Shown here piece by piece: positions 1 through 9,177 of a stretch of 64,000 nt of DNA (position 1 is its first letter; each line of letters opens with the position of its first letter). Where the stretch lies: contig NZ_CP107036.1 in assembly GCF_029542085.1 (NCBI RefSeq), positions 620,001-684,000 of the forward strand, written 5' to 3'. A program made the translations under genes and the position numbers. This DNA is from Sphingobacterium sp. ML3W. GTDB lineage: Bacteria > Bacteroidota > Bacteroidia > Sphingobacteriales > Sphingobacteriaceae. Below the pieces are notes generated by a model. The model did not search any database and was not told the DNA's origin. It saw nothing but the letters and a program-made list of their open reading frames with translations.

Positions 1-165
1 GGAACTTCCAGATTGGGGTAGTTCGCGTAGTTTGACCGAAGCACCAATAAGTGTTTCTCCTGTTGATACGTCGGTGATTGTTCCGGATAATGTATAACGC
101 TTTTGTGCGAGTGCGGTGCTGCCAAGTGAAATAGAAAGTAATAAAAAGGGTAATGATCTGAGCAT
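1..165 (-). CDS. TonB-dependent receptor, N-terminal part (cut by window edge)
   Basis: Reading leftwards from an ATG at 165, the frame is open to the window edge. It encodes a hydrophobic signal peptide ending in ALAQ, followed by SGTITDVSTGETLIGASVKL, the typical start of a CarboxypepD_reg-like (DUF4480-type) domain. In Bacteroidota this domain precedes the plug and barrel of TonB-dependent outer-membrane receptors. Only about 55 residues are visible, so the substrate cannot be told. The leader just upstream of the start holds an inverted repeat (172-212). Confidence 0.75.
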   Translation of the reverse strand, partial: MLRSLPFLLLSISLGSTALAQKRYTLSGTITDVSTGETLIGASVKLRELPQSGSS

Positions 166-171
166 ACTGTG

Positions 172-212
172 AATTTTTCACGAAAATAATGGTTAGTAAA
201 CCGTGAAAAATT
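172..212 (-). promoter_or_regulatory. Inverted repeat in the leader of the receptor gene
   Basis: Perfect 11-bp arms (AATTTTTCACG at 172-182 and its complement at 202-212) enclose 19 nt. The repeat ends seven bases before the receptor ATG, so a hairpin here would cover the ribosome entry region. It could equally be an operator; the sequence cannot separate the two. Confidence 0.4.
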
Positions 213-323
213 TCTTTTATAGCAACATGGCTAGATATTATAGGAACCTATTGTTTTGACGACTTTTTAGTGAATCAAAATTGGCTGTGGCATCCAGTTT
301 TTTTATTATACAAACTTATTTCT

Positions 324-1112
324 TTATTCTATTTCGGCCGAATACAGTAGATATTCGGTTCCATTGAGTCCTACGTATATGTATTTATTTAGATCACCAC
401 GATAAGCAATGAACAACGGATATTGATGTACCCGTAAGGGATTATTATAGTATTCTTCTATGGAAGCATACTTTGCTTTGATCAGAATTTCACCTGTTTC
501 CTTATTTTTTATGCCCTGGAGTAGCGTTTGTTCGTTGGAAAAATAGGTGCATGGTATCTCTGTGAATTTAGGATAATAAATCAATCGAATCCCTTCGTCA
601 ATAAACATTTTATTTTTTTCTTTAAAGTCAGCCATGGACTGATCGTCAGGGAATGCGATTTGACCCGTTTGATTGTTCTTTATTTGTTGAAATAGGGTTG
701 TATCATCCACCTTATTTATCGTATGTGATGTGGAATTTTTAAAGAGCTGAATGAGTGTTTCTCCAGTTTTAAAATCTGCTACATCATACTTATAAACCGG
801 TTCACCATTTTTGTCGATACGGTAACGCTCACCATGGCGTTGAACCCAAGCGTATTCAGCTGATCCATACTTTACAATTTCGGGTTTGTTGACATGAAAA
901 GTCTGGAAGTTGAAATCTTCTTCAAATAATCCGGCGCTTTCGTATATAGCTGGAAGTTTTAGGTCAAGAAGACTGTCACAGTAACCATATAGACTATCGT
1001 TTACCAAGACCGGAATTAAATCGGGGTAGGACAAATTAGTCGCTAGGGGTTTGGTTTGTGCATATGTAAAAGCACGTATGAATAAAAAAAGGAGAATGAA
1101 AGTAGCTCTCAT
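324..1112 (-). CDS. Secreted WG-repeat-like protein
   Basis: 262 residues with an N-terminal signal peptide (hydrophobic stretch ending ...FTYAQ). The segment LIPVLVNDSLYGYCDSLLDL and the following IPAIYE-like turn resemble WG/KWG beta repeats, in which a short strand carrying 'G-Y/W-.-D/N' recurs. Later stretches (YRIDKNGEPVYKYDVADF, TGQIAFPDDQ, TGEILIKAKYASIEEYY) fit the same pattern but are divergent. It probably acts in the periplasm or outer envelope; no catalytic motif is seen. It stands alone on its strand, 158 bp upstream of the receptor gene. The family call is tentative; 'secreted hypothetical' is the safe reading. Confidence 0.7.
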   Translation of the reverse strand: MRATFILLFLFIRAFTYAQTKPLATNLSYPDLIPVLVNDSLYGYCDSLLDLKLPAIYESAGLFEEDFNFQTFHVNKPEIVKYGSAEYAWVQRHGERYRIDKNGEPVYKYDVADFKTGETLIQLFKNSTSHTINKVDDTTLFQQIKNNQTGQIAFPDDQSMADFKEKNKMFIDEGIRLIYYPKFTEIPCTYFSNEQTLLQGIKNKETGEILIKAKYASIEEYYNNPLRVHQYPLFIAYRGDLNKYIYVGLNGTEYLLYSAEIE

Positions 1113-1527
1113 TTGATTATGTTTTGTCTAATATATCAAAAATACAGTAAGATGAGCTGAATTATTATCCATGAAATCAGGGATTTTTAATCAGTCGTGA
1201 AACACTGGAAAAGCAGACTGTAAGTATATATGAAGTATCGATCAAGTATGGACTAAGTATTACTTTAGTCTTTCATACAAAGTACGCTGGGCATGCTTTT
1301 ATTGTACCTAATACCTAAGAAATATATACTATTGATGTCTTAGATAAGAAAATGCACAGTGAAAAAATACATTTACTTTGCAGATCCAACTATAGAAATA
1401 TGCTTCCGAAATGGGAAAAACCAATCTTTCGAATAGTTTGCCATTAGCGAGTTTTAAAGAACTGCATTTAAACCTTTTATAATAGATGCGCAAAAATTGA
1501 GGTCGTTAATCGGCGATAGGTCATATT
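1113..1527. other. Gene-free stretch, 415 bp
   Basis: No coding frame with family resemblance is seen on either strand. It holds the short 11-bp tandem array at 1222-1265 and is otherwise AT-rich. Confidence 0.5.
1222..1265. repeat. Short 11-bp tandem array (aagtat units)
   Basis: Four consecutive 11-bp units begin with AAGTAT (AAGTATATATG, AAGTATCGATC, AAGTATGGACT, AAGTATTACTT). A weaker unit, AAGCAGACTGT, lies just before them (1211-1221). The first six bases are constant and the last five vary. The unit length equals that of the larger array at 3609-3784, although the sequence differs. Confidence 0.65.
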
Positions 1528-2040
1528 CTATAATGGAATTCTGGCAATTACCTGATCTCTTCGTTCTGATAATGTACCGTATACTTCAATTACAGGTATC
1601 CCAAAATCTTCAATCTAATCACGAATTACATTATCAACCTGGTTTCTAATTTTTGACAGTTCTATCTGATGGTTTGGTATCAGATCCGGTTCTTCAATAG
1701 GAACAAAGACAAAAAGATCAATTTCTGCAATAAGTGTCTGAGCTGTTTCATAGAAATGTTGGACATTTCTATGTGGATCAAGAACATGAAGATAAGCTAA
1801 GATGTCAATGGCACATCGGTCAAAGATTACATCGTCTCCACTTTCTAAAATCAGCTTGGCTGAACAATTAAATTGTGCAATGAAATCCTCGGGAGTGGGG
1901 ACTTCTGAAAATTCATAACCTGAAAATTCCAATTGATAATATGGCTCTAGTTCGAGCGTATACCCCAGTAGGTTTTCCAGAAGTTCTTTCGCCAATGTTG
2001 TTTTTCCAACCTTGTGTGCTCCAAATATTGCAATTCTCAT
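1528..2040 (-). pseudogene. P-loop ATPase (NadR/AAA_28-like), interrupted by an in-frame stop
   Basis: The intact 5' part gives 141 residues. It opens with MRIAIFGAHKVGKTTL, which contains the Walker A motif GAHKVGKTT, and continues with VIFDRCAIDILAYL and LFVFVPIEEPD, as in small nucleoside-kinase-like AAA_28 ATPases. A TAG at 1615-1617 stops it after NVIRD. The same frame continues for 29 codons with IEDFGIPVIEVYGTLSERRD and ends at a TAG at 1528. That tail is the C-terminus expected for the family ('v.evtGsl.eR'). So one nonsense codon splits an otherwise full-length gene of about 170 codons. The truncated form might still fold. The change could also be a sequencing error. Confidence 0.7.
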
Positions 2041-2440
2041 ATTTCAGTTTATTTTATGATCCTGTCGGGATTGGCTCAGTCCCAATATTCCCATGTACTT
2101 TCAATCACGGTGTCGATTAATATGGGCAATATACTCATCTTGTTGTTATGTGCATTTTCATAACTCAAATATTATCAAATTCAAGATAAGTAACACGCCA
2201 CCGCCCTCCACACTGGAAGCCATGCAGATTACTGTCATGCATACTATTTACGATATATTTACAAAGTTTACATTTTTATTTACCTTCCAAATTCCTGCAT
2301 TGAGAGATTTCAAAGTAATTTTGCTGCATAAAATAGATGTGAACAATGAAAATATTTTAGTGTTTGCTGAACAATGAAAAAGACAAATGAATTGGGGTTA
2401 TAGGAACTTTGCAGCTATTACCTATTAAATTAAACGAATT
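2041..2440. other. Gene-free stretch, 400 bp
   Basis: A plus-strand frame exists at 2093-2377, but its translation has no recognisable domain and unusual composition. I see nothing supportable here beyond the probable upstream regions of the two divergent genes. Confidence 0.4.
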
Positions 2441-3472
2441 ATGAAACAGGTACAAGTATATGCTTTGCTTCTGCTGTTAGTCTGTCACATCTCCTGCAGA
2501 CAGAACCAGACAAATGCACTACAAGATAATATTAGTAAAGGACATTACTCCGACGCTCAATTTAAAGCAGCCGTCGCTTCCAAGATACCTATGAGTATGG
2601 TCCGGAATTTAAAGAAAGATCGGAACGGTAATATTTTGATTGCTTCTTACTTGGGCGTGTTTCGGTATGATGGAGTATCTTTTACCAACTTAACAAACGA
2701 AATAATTTCGCCCAGATTCTCCAGCTTTTGGGATGTTCTGGAAGATCGAAAAGGAAATCTTTGGTTTGGTAGCAAGGATTCAGGTGTCTATTATCACAAT
2801 GGTAAATCCTATCAGCATTTTACAATAAAGGATGGACTTGGCAGTAATTCAGCCCTTCATATTTATGAGGATAAAGCAGGGCATATTTGGTTTGGCACTA
2901 AAGGTGGTGCAAGTCGTTATGATGGAAAGTCCTTTCGGAATTTTACAACGAAAGACGGACTGCCCAATAACGATATTAATGCTATTATGGAAGACAAAAA
3001 CGGAAAATTATGGTTTGGCACAAGAGGTGGGGCCTGCTATTATGACGGAAAGAAATTTACCGTTTTCAAAAACAAGGACGGTAAACCTTTTTACAACGTT
3101 TGGTCAATAATCGAAGATAAAAAGGGTAATATTTGGTTCGGCGACGTTGATGGCCTTTGGCGCTACGATGGCAAAACCTTTACTAAGGTATCACAACGGG
3201 GGGCGTATGCTATAGTCGAAGATAAAAAGGGGAATATCTGGACTACCGGTGAAATAAATCCGAAGGCCTGGGCACTTTCACGTTATGATGTAAAGTCTCT
3301 GTACAATCAAGTGCCCACCGTAACCGAAATTAAGTCGGGAGGAAGAATGGATTTTTTGGGAATATTGGAGGCTAATGATGGAAGTATTTGGTTTGGATCT
3401 GGATCTGCGGTGCATCGTTATGACGGAAAGACCATCATGGACTTTAAAAGCAATGGCGGGCAGAAAAACTAA
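2441..3472 (+). CDS. Two-component-regulator-propeller lipoprotein
   Basis: 343 residues. A hydrophobic N-terminus ends at CHISC, a plausible lipoprotein cleavage site, so the mature protein is probably membrane-anchored by its cysteine. The body is made of about six to seven repeats of the Reg_prop type, recurring as 'I-EDK-G-iWFGt--G--rYDGksF--ft--DGL' (for example IWFGTKGGASRYDGKSF and LWFGTRGGACYYDGKKF). These blades form a beta-propeller like the sensor part of hybrid two-component systems, but no kinase or DNA-binding domain follows. It is therefore a free-standing propeller, perhaps binding a ligand in the periplasm. No partner is evident nearby. Confidence 0.85.
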   Translation: MKQVQVYALLLLLVCHISCRQNQTNALQDNISKGHYSDAQFKAAVASKIPMSMVRNLKKDRNGNILIASYLGVFRYDGVSFTNLTNEIISPRFSSFWDVLEDRKGNLWFGSKDSGVYYHNGKSYQHFTIKDGLGSNSALHIYEDKAGHIWFGTKGGASRYDGKSFRNFTTKDGLPNNDINAIMEDKNGKLWFGTRGGACYYDGKKFTVFKNKDGKPFYNVWSIIEDKKGNIWFGDVDGLWRYDGKTFTKVSQRGAYAIVEDKKGNIWTTGEINPKAWALSRYDVKSLYNQVPTVTEIKSGGRMDFLGILEANDGSIWFGSGSAVHRYDGKTIMDFKSNGGQKN

Positions 3473-3608
3473 ACTGGAACTGTTATTTTCAGTCTTCTCT
3501 TCAATGTTTAATACCGCCTATTCGGATATTCTTGTCACTTTGCTTGGGACAACATACTACTTGGCTTGCTATTTCTTTGCCGTTTGAAGCCTATTTTATT
3601 ACCATTAT

Positions 3609-3784
3609 ACCAAAGAAATACCAAAGAAACAGCAAAGAAATACCAAAGCAGAAGCAAGCCAGGTCCCTAGAAAGTCCGAAGAAATGGCCTACAATAAGCA
3701 ATAAATAACCAAAGGATCACCAAAGGATGACCAATAAATAAGTAAAGAAATAGCAACAAATAACCAAAGGATAAGCAAAGAAAT
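3609..3784. repeat. Degenerate tandem array of sixteen 11-bp units
   Basis: Cut every 11 bases from 3609, the sequence falls into sixteen units without slippage: ACCAAAGAAAT, ACCAAAGAAAC, AGCAAAGAAAT, ACCAAAGCAGA and so on, to ACCAAAGGATA and AGCAAAGAAAT. The rough consensus is A(C/G)CAAAGAAAT or ACCAAAGGATN. Four central units (3653-3696) are strongly diverged but keep the phase. There are no spacers, so it is not a CRISPR array. Eleven is not a multiple of three, and no long frame crosses it. I do not recognise it as a named element. Confidence 0.8.
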
Positions 3785-3873
3785 ACTGCTGTCTTATTCT
3801 GGAATAGCTATACAGATTAATGAATAAACCCCGAACCCGGCCGCCCCTTCTTTCGAACCCTGAGCTGTCTAAA

Positions 3874-3900
3874 CAAAAAAAGCTAATCTTGCGATTAGCT
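3874..3900 (-). terminator. Rho-independent terminator of the tRNA-Lys gene
   Basis: An 8-bp stem, AGCTAATC/GATTAGCT (3881-3888 and 3893-3900), with a 4-nt loop is followed on the minus strand by a run of T. It lies directly downstream of the tRNA. Confidence 0.8.
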
Positions 3901-3907
3901 TTTCTTT

Positions 3908-3983
3908 TGGTGATCCCGCTGGGATTCGAACCCAGGACCCATACATTAAAAGTGTATTGCTCTACCAGCTGAGCTACGGAATC
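3908..3983 (-). tRNA. tRNA-Lys (anticodon TTT)
   Basis: 76 nt including an encoded CCA end. The acceptor arm GATTCCG pairs with CGGGATC with one G-T wobble. The D arm has GCTCAGCTGGTAGAGC, the anticodon loop is CTTTTAA on a five-base stem ATACA/TGTAT, and the T arm contains GGTTCGAATCC. The anticodon UUU reads lysine codons AAA/AAG. Confidence 0.97.
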
Positions 3984-4125
3984 TTACTTCTTTATTTTTG
4001 AAATATCGTTCCTTGTTTGAAGTGATGCAAAGATAGGGTTAATCCCTATTCCTCGCAACTATTTATGTGATAAAAATGCGTTTAATGTGTTTAAACCTTC
4101 ATTTTTAGCTGTTTATTTTTTATCA

Positions 4126-4404
4126 CTAAGACAAAAAATCGCGATCTTCATCGGATAATGTAGACTTAGGGCCCTGATTGTCGTCCTCTGATTGATCAAA
4201 AACCACCGTTTTTTCCTGTTGTTTCGCCTTTTTACCGCTTTTTAGGAGAAAGGCAAAGAGTACTCCCATTGCAAAAAATGTCAATAGGAGTTTCCATAAC
4301 GCTACTTTGCTCTCCACAAAAAGATCAATATTGATCGTTTGCGAATTTTTGACACAAACTAGCGTTACGATAACCGATAGAAGTATTAAAAGTATATTAC
4401 GCAT
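4126..4404 (-). CDS. LapA-like (DUF1049) small membrane protein
   Basis: 92 residues with two membrane segments (about 3-20 and 35-56) separated by NSQTINIDLFVESKVALWKL, then a charged cytoplasmic tail. The spacing and the 'N...i.l..f......l.l....f..G' pattern match the LapA/DUF1049 family (lipopolysaccharide assembly protein A in enterobacteria). Its role in Bacteroidota is unknown. It lies downstream of the copper ATPase gene on the same strand, 87 bp away. Confidence 0.65.
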   Translation of the reverse strand: MRNILLILLSVIVTLVCVKNSQTINIDLFVESKVALWKLLLTFFAMGVLFAFLLKSGKKAKQQEKTVVFDQSEDDNQGPKSTLSDEDRDFLS

Positions 4405-4491
4405 AATAAATAATGATAAATATATGTCATTAAGAATAGCGAATATAGTTAATTATCTATTTTCGTTGCTATCAAGCGCCTTTCTTTTTGT

Positions 4492-7332
4492 TTACTTCTT
4501 ATCTACTTCTATTGTTGCACGGTTTAAGCGTAGTGAGTTTAAAATCACGGATACGGAACTAAAGCTCATTGCAGCAGCAGCTATCATTGGTGATAATAGG
4601 ATGCCAAAACTCGGGTATAGTAGTCCTGCAGCCAAGGGAATGCCCAAAATATTATAGATAAAGGCAAAGCCTAAATTCTCTTTGATATTTCGGAGAAGTT
4701 TCTTACTCAGGATTTTGGCTTTAGCGATGCCTATTAAGTTTCCCTGTAATAGAGTCAGGGATGCACTTTGTATCGCTACATCTGTTCCTGTTCCCATAGC
4801 AATACCGATATCGGCTTGCGCAAGGGCAGGAGCATCATTAATACCATCACCAGCCATCGCCACAATATGTCCCTGTTCTTGTAGTTTATGGATTTCCTGT
4901 AATTTATCTTTCGGTAATGCATTTGCTTTGAAATGTTTAATACCGACCTGCTCGGCGACGGATTTTGCGGTGTGTGCATTGTCTCCTGTAAGCATAATTA
5001 CATCTACATCGTGCTGAAGCAGGTAGTGAATGGCCTGTTTGGAAGAGGTTTTGATCTGATCGGAGATGTTAAAGTAACCGAGTAAATCACTTCCTTTCGA
5101 GAGATAGGAAACGGTTTTGCCATTGGATTGGGCTGACTCGACCGCTTTTCGTATTTCGTCTGGGATGATCACCTGCATGGATTCCATCAATAATTGATTA
5201 CCGAGGGCAATCAATTGATTGTTAATATGCCCCTTGATACCTTGTCCGGCAACGTTTTCGAAGTCTGCAACCTGTTGTTCTATTTTATTTCCTTCCTTTT
5301 TTGCTCGATCAATAATAGCTTGCCCGAGTGGATGGGTGCTGTTGCTGTTGAGGGCGGCGGCTAATGATAATATTTCGTTGATACTGCTCTTAGCGGTGGG
5401 TTGAATGTCATCAACGGTGGGTTTACCTTCAGTGATTGTTCCCGTCTTGTCTGTTAATACAACATCTACCTTGTTCATTTTTTCTAATGCACTGGCATCT
5501 TTGATCAAAATACCATTTTTGGCTCCTTTGCCGACACCGACCATGACTGACATCGGAGTTGCTAGGCCAAGCGCACAAGGACATGCAACAATAAGAACTG
5601 CCAAGGCATTGGCAAAACCATAAGCCAGTGATGGCGCAGGACCCCAGATCCACCAGGCGAAGAATGTCAACAAAGCGATAACGATAACAATTGGAACAAA
5701 TATTTCAGATACCTTATCTGTAAGGCGTTGGATGGGAGCTTTACTTCTGCTGGCATCATTGACCATCTGAATGATCTGAGCCAATAGGGTGTCCGAACCG
5801 ATACGTTCTGCTTTCATGAGAAAACTTCGTTCACCGTTGATGGTTCCGGAGCTGACCTTGTCACCTTCCTGCTTTTCGACAGGCAGGGGTTCGCCTGTCA
5901 GCATGGATTCATCAATGCTCGTCGTCCCATTTGTAATCTGTCCATCGACAGGGATTTTATCTCCGGGTTTTACTTTCAGGGTATCACCGATCTTAATCTG
6001 ATCGACGCCAATTTTTACGTCGACACCATTTTCGACCCGGGTAGCGTCGGATGGGCTGAGTTTAATGAGCTCTTTGATTGCTGAATTGGTTTTGGAATGG
6101 GCTTTGGCTTCCATTACCTGCCCAAGGAGAACCAATGTTAGGATAACAGTAACGGACTCAAAATATAATGCGATATATCCGTGATGATTTTTTAGGTCAG
6201 CTGGAAATAACTGTGGGAAAAACAGGCCAATAATACTATATACAAACCCCGCGCCAGCGCCAAGGGCAATCAAACTAAACATATTCAGGCGCCAGGTTTT
6301 AAAAGAAATCCAACCGCGTTGGAAAAAGGACCAACAGGTATAGAAAACCACGGGCAGGGATAGAAATAATTGTATCCAGCCTGACCAATCCAGTGGAATT
6401 ACTTTTCCGATCGGATTACCGGGAAGCATTTCTCCCATGGATAGAATAAATATCGGAACCGTAAACAGGATGGATAGCCACAGTTTCATCCGGAGATCTT
6501 TATAAGTTCTATCATCGTCGGCATCATTTCCCCCAGCGATAGAGACAAGATCCATACCACAGATCGGGCAGTTTCCGGGATGATCCTGAACAATTTCGGG
6601 GTGCATCGGACAGCTGTATTGTGTGTTTTTGGTTAATTCGGGGACTTTCTCCAAGTTCATACCACAAACTGGACAGTTGCCCAGTTGATCATAGAGCTTG
6701 TCGCCCTCACAATGCATGGGACAGTAGTATTTTCCGGCTGAACCCGCTTTCTGTTGGTTGGATTTTGCAGCGGCAGAATGGTCGTTGTGGGCATGCTTAT
6801 GCTGGTCATGTCTATGTTGTACCGATTCATGTTGGTGATGGTCATGATCCTGTGCTCCAGATTGATGTTGTTGTCCAGTATGATTATGCTGCTGTTCCAT
6901 CTTTGTCTGTGCGACAACCATTGGAGCTTGGTCCGCGTTGTGCGTATGATCAGGATAATGATGTTTGTTTTCATTATTTTCCATCAGTACAAGGTACATC
7001 CCACAAACAGGGCAGCGCCCTGGTTGATCGTAGCTTTTATCACCTTCGCAGTGCATGGGGCAATAGTATTTGCTTGACGCAGATAGCTTTGGTTGTTCCG
7101 CATCTGAGGTTTCTTGTACAGACTTATTTAGTTCGCCGATATGATAATTACCTAATTTAGTGAGGGTTTTCTGTAGTTGTCCCATCGAAATTTCTTTTGC
7201 AGATTTTATTGTCAGTAGCGGTGGATCTAGTGTCACTTTAGCCTGAACTCCAGGAAGCTGATTGATGGCATTCTCAATTGTTGTTCTACACCCGTCACAG
7301 GACATGCCTGAAAGTTTATATTGGTATTGCAT
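4492..7332 (-). CDS. copA: Copper-exporting P1B-type ATPase with HMA and three metal-binding domains
   Basis: 946 residues, long for the family (usually 730-830). An HMA domain with GMSCDGC (9-15) comes first. Three heavy-metal-binding modules of the form 'YyCPMHce....d.pG.CPvCGM' follow at about 89-113, 203-227 and 238-262. A His-rich linker (about 120-190) lies between the first and second. The transport core has the [10 protein letters not shown] membrane motif (from about residue 584), phosphorylation site DKTGTIT (Asp about 628), MLTGDN and GDGINDAPA, plus the late-helix signature MSFSSVSV typical of Cu(I) transporters. It should pump Cu(I) (or silver) out of the cytoplasm at the cost of ATP. 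No copper-responsive regulator or chaperone gene is adjacent. Confidence 0.93.
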   Translation of the reverse strand: MQYQYKLSGMSCDGCRTTIENAINQLPGVQAKVTLDPPLLTIKSAKEISMGQLQKTLTKLGNYHIGELNKSVQETSDAEQPKLSASSKYYCPMHCEGDKSYDQPGRCPVCGMYLVLMENNENKHHYPDHTHNADQAPMVVAQTKMEQQHNHTGQQHQSGAQDHDHHQHESVQHRHDQHKHAHNDHSAAAKSNQQKAGSAGKYYCPMHCEGDKLYDQLGNCPVCGMNLEKVPELTKNTQYSCPMHPEIVQDHPGNCPICGMDLVSIAGGNDADDDRTYKDLRMKLWLSILFTVPIFILSMGEMLPGNPIGKVIPLDWSGWIQLFLSLPVVFYTCWSFFQRGWISFKTWRLNMFSLIALGAGAGFVYSIIGLFFPQLFPADLKNHHGYIALYFESVTVILTLVLLGQVMEAKAHSKTNSAIKELIKLSPSDATRVENGVDVKIGVDQIKIGDTLKVKPGDKIPVDGQITNGTTSIDESMLTGEPLPVEKQEGDKVSSGTINGERSFLMKAERIGSDTLLAQIIQMVNDASRSKAPIQRLTDKVSEIFVPIVIVIALLTFFAWWIWGPAPSLAYGFANALAVLIVACPCALGLATPMSVMVGVGKGAKNGILIKDASALEKMNKVDVVLTDKTGTITEGKPTVDDIQPTAKSSINEILSLAAALNSNSTHPLGQAIIDRAKKEGNKIEQQVADFENVAGQGIKGHINNQLIALGNQLLMESMQVIIPDEIRKAVESAQSNGKTVSYLSKGSDLLGYFNISDQIKTSSKQAIHYLLQHDVDVIMLTGDNAHTAKSVAEQVGIKHFKANALPKDKLQEIHKLQEQGHIVAMAGDGINDAPALAQADIGIAMGTGTDVAIQSASLTLLQGNLIGIAKAKILSKKLLRNIKENLGFAFIYNILGIPLAAGLLYPSFGILLSPMIAAAAMSFSSVSVILNSLRLNRATIEVDKK

Positions 7333-7596
7333 AGCATTTTGTTGTACAATAAATTTAAGGGTTATTGCTTGGGTAATGTTATACTTTTACACTGTTTATT
7401 TGTAATATTTCAAAGCGTATACCCATTCTTTCGGAAAGGAAATCAATTTGTTGGATAAACGATGATCTTGATATCACACCTAAAATAAACAAACAAAGTG
7501 GGCTATTTGTTTAGCGTGATAATACCCAACGAAGCAGGAGCGGCGACGGGGAGGATAAAGGATGAGCTAAGCTGTGTTGGGGATCAAGGCCGGCTT

Positions 7597-7896
7597 CTAG
7601 GAAAGCAGCATGGCTTCTGGATGCTTCATTAAGCTCTGGACAGTTAGTTTGTCCGCTAACAATGCTTCGTGAAAAGGTGCTGGAACCATTATTTTAAAGG
7701 TCTTACGCGCTGTTTTAACAAAAAAAAGTGCACCATGGCTGACCTGCTTGTCATCAATAATCAATGTATGTTGTGTAACAAGTTGGCTGCCTAGTTTTTC
7801 CTTTTCAACGAGCTGTATAAGTTGTTGCATTGTATCAATCTGTTTTGCCAAAATTACCAAATACTTATCATTTTTTAGTTTTTTTTTATTTGGCAA
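7597..7896 (-). CDS. Hypothetical small protein
   Basis: 99 residues if translation begins at TTG 7896; the first in-frame ATG is at 7830 and would give 77 residues. A stop lies just upstream of the TTG, so the gene cannot start earlier. The N-terminus is lysine-rich over an A-rich run. A helix (DTMQQLIQLVEKEKLG) is followed by short strands (HTLIIDDKQVSHGALFFVK). I recognise no family. It is divergent from fbp. Confidence 0.45.
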   Translation of the reverse strand: MPNKKKLKNDKYLVILAKQIDTMQQLIQLVEKEKLGSQLVTQHTLIIDDKQVSHGALFFVKTARKTFKIMVPAPFHEALLADKLTVQSLMKHPEAMLLS

Positions 7897-7978
7897 TATT
7901 TAAAAAATATCTACTTCTGGCTGTGCTTTGTTATCTTTTTGTAGTTGATAATCGTTTTAGCAAATGAATGTTTTCAAG

Positions 7979-8004
7979 GAAATACGCAATCGATTGCGTA
8001 TTTC
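7979..8004. promoter_or_regulatory. Perfect 26-bp palindrome, LacI/PurR-like operator upstream of fbp
   Basis: The core ACGCAATCGATTGCGT reads the same on both strands, and symmetry extends to 26 bp (7979-8004). The form 'ACGCAA-nCGn-TTGCGT' closely resembles operators of LacI-family repressors; the E. coli PurR consensus is ACGCAAACGTTTGCGT. It lies 34 bp before the -33 element of the fbp promoter and 82 bp before the divergent gene's TTG start. Confidence 0.65.
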
Positions 8005-8038
8005 GTCTGCTAAAGTTTAGCTGAACAGGGGTTTGGCT

Positions 8039-8070
8039 TTGCTAAAATATGTTTTACTTTTTTAGCTTTG
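8039..8070 (+). promoter_or_regulatory. Bacteroidota-type promoter of fbp
   Basis: TTG (8039-8041), a 21-bp spacer and TAGCTTTG (8063-8070) match the TTG/TAnnTTTG consensus of the primary Bacteroidota sigma factor. The implied leader to ATG 8099 is about 22 nt. Confidence 0.65.
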
Positions 8071-8098
8071 TGCAACAAATATCCAATAAAACACTATT

Positions 8099-9106
8099 AT
8101 GAGTGGTATAACAACACTAGGTCAATTTATTATTGAAAAACAAGCCGATTTCCCATACGCGAAAGGCGAGCTGTCCAGACTCTTGCGTGATATCGGAATT
8201 GCAGCAAAAATTGTTAACAGAGAAGTCAATAAGGCTGGATTGGTTGATATTCTGGGGGATGCGGGTCAGACCAATATTCAGGGGGAGGGACAGAAAAAGC
8301 TGGATGTGTACGCTGATGAGCAATTTATTAAAGCACTTCAAAGTGGGGGAGAATGCTGTGTGGTTGCCTCTGAGGAACATGAAAATCCAGTTTACATGCA
8401 GTCTGGAGTTTCTAAAAATGCAAAATATATTGTTTGTATAGATCCACTGGATGGTTCGAGTAATATTGATGTGAATGTTTCTGTAGGTACCATTTTTTCG
8501 ATTTATCGTCGGCTTTCGGATACCGGAGTATCGTGCAATAGCAATGATATTCTGCAACATGGAACCAAGCAGGTTGCAGCAGGATATGTCATTTATGGAA
8601 GTTCAACAATGTTGGTTTATACCACTGGGAAGGGCGTGAATGGTTTTACATTGGATCCTTCGATTGGTGAATTCTGCCTATCACATCCCGATATGAAGAT
8701 TCCCGAAGCTGGCCATATTTATTCGATCAATGAGGGAAACTATTCTAAATTTCCGAACGGCGTTAAGCAATATATCAAATACTGCCAAATGGAAGATGCT
8801 TCTACCCAGCGCCCCTATGCGTCACGTTATATTGGTTCTATGGTTGCCGACATTCATCGTAATCTATTGAAAGGAGGGATATTTCTTTATCCAACCACCT
8901 CTGCCCATCCGAATGGAAAATTACGATTGATGTATGAGTGTAATCCGATCGCTTTTATTATTGAACAAGCCGGAGGTAAAGCGACCAATGGATATCAACG
9001 TATTTTAGATATTGAACCAAAGACATTACACCAACGAACAGCAGCTTTTCTGGGGAACTCCGAGATGGTCGAACTCCTCGAAGATTTCCTGGAAAAATAT
9101 CAGTAA
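8099..9106 (+). CDS. fbp: Class I fructose-1,6-bisphosphatase
   Basis: 335 residues, the usual length of the class I enzyme. It hydrolyses fructose 1,6-bisphosphate to fructose 6-phosphate in gluconeogenesis. The metal-binding loop [19 protein letters not shown], the upstream ASEE acidic pair, and the sugar-phosphate motif GGIFLYP with the downstream '[14 protein letters not shown]' segment are all present. The ATG at 8099 follows a good promoter. A terminator hairpin ends the transcript at 9178-9212. The strong palindrome upstream suggests control by a LacI-family regulator; no such regulator gene lies in this window. Confidence 0.97.
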   Translation: MSGITTLGQFIIEKQADFPYAKGELSRLLRDIGIAAKIVNREVNKAGLVDILGDAGQTNIQGEGQKKLDVYADEQFIKALQSGGECCVVASEEHENPVYMQSGVSKNAKYIVCIDPLDGSSNIDVNVSVGTIFSIYRRLSDTGVSCNSNDILQHGTKQVAAGYVIYGSSTMLVYTTGKGVNGFTLDPSIGEFCLSHPDMKIPEAGHIYSINEGNYSKFPNGVKQYIKYCQMEDASTQRPYASRYIGSMVADIHRNLLKGGIFLYPTTSAHPNGKLRLMYECNPIAFIIEQAGGKATNGYQRILDIEPKTLHQRTAAFLGNSEMVELLEDFLEKYQ

Positions 9107-9177
9107 TTCATTCTGTAGTGATTCAATGACAGGTAAAATTCGTTTGCCAATTAGAATTATTTATCTTTGTGATCAGA

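Larger units (their letters stand above)
3473..3907. other. Intergenic stretch with an 11-bp array and the tRNA terminator
   Basis: 435 bp without a protein gene. About 40% is the tandem array at 3609-3784; the right end carries the terminator of the tRNA gene. Confidence 0.6.

Noticed and set aside
2093..2377. 94-codon plus-strand frame
   Set aside because: No domain, odd composition and no promoter match; it overlaps the presumed control region of the divergent genes.
3609..3784. CRISPR-like array
   Set aside because: Units are 11 bp and contiguous, without spacers, and no cas gene is near.
6621..7160. 179-codon frame opposite the copper ATPase
   Set aside because: It runs antisense to the His-rich and CPM-motif region of a clear gene; its length reflects that skewed codon use.
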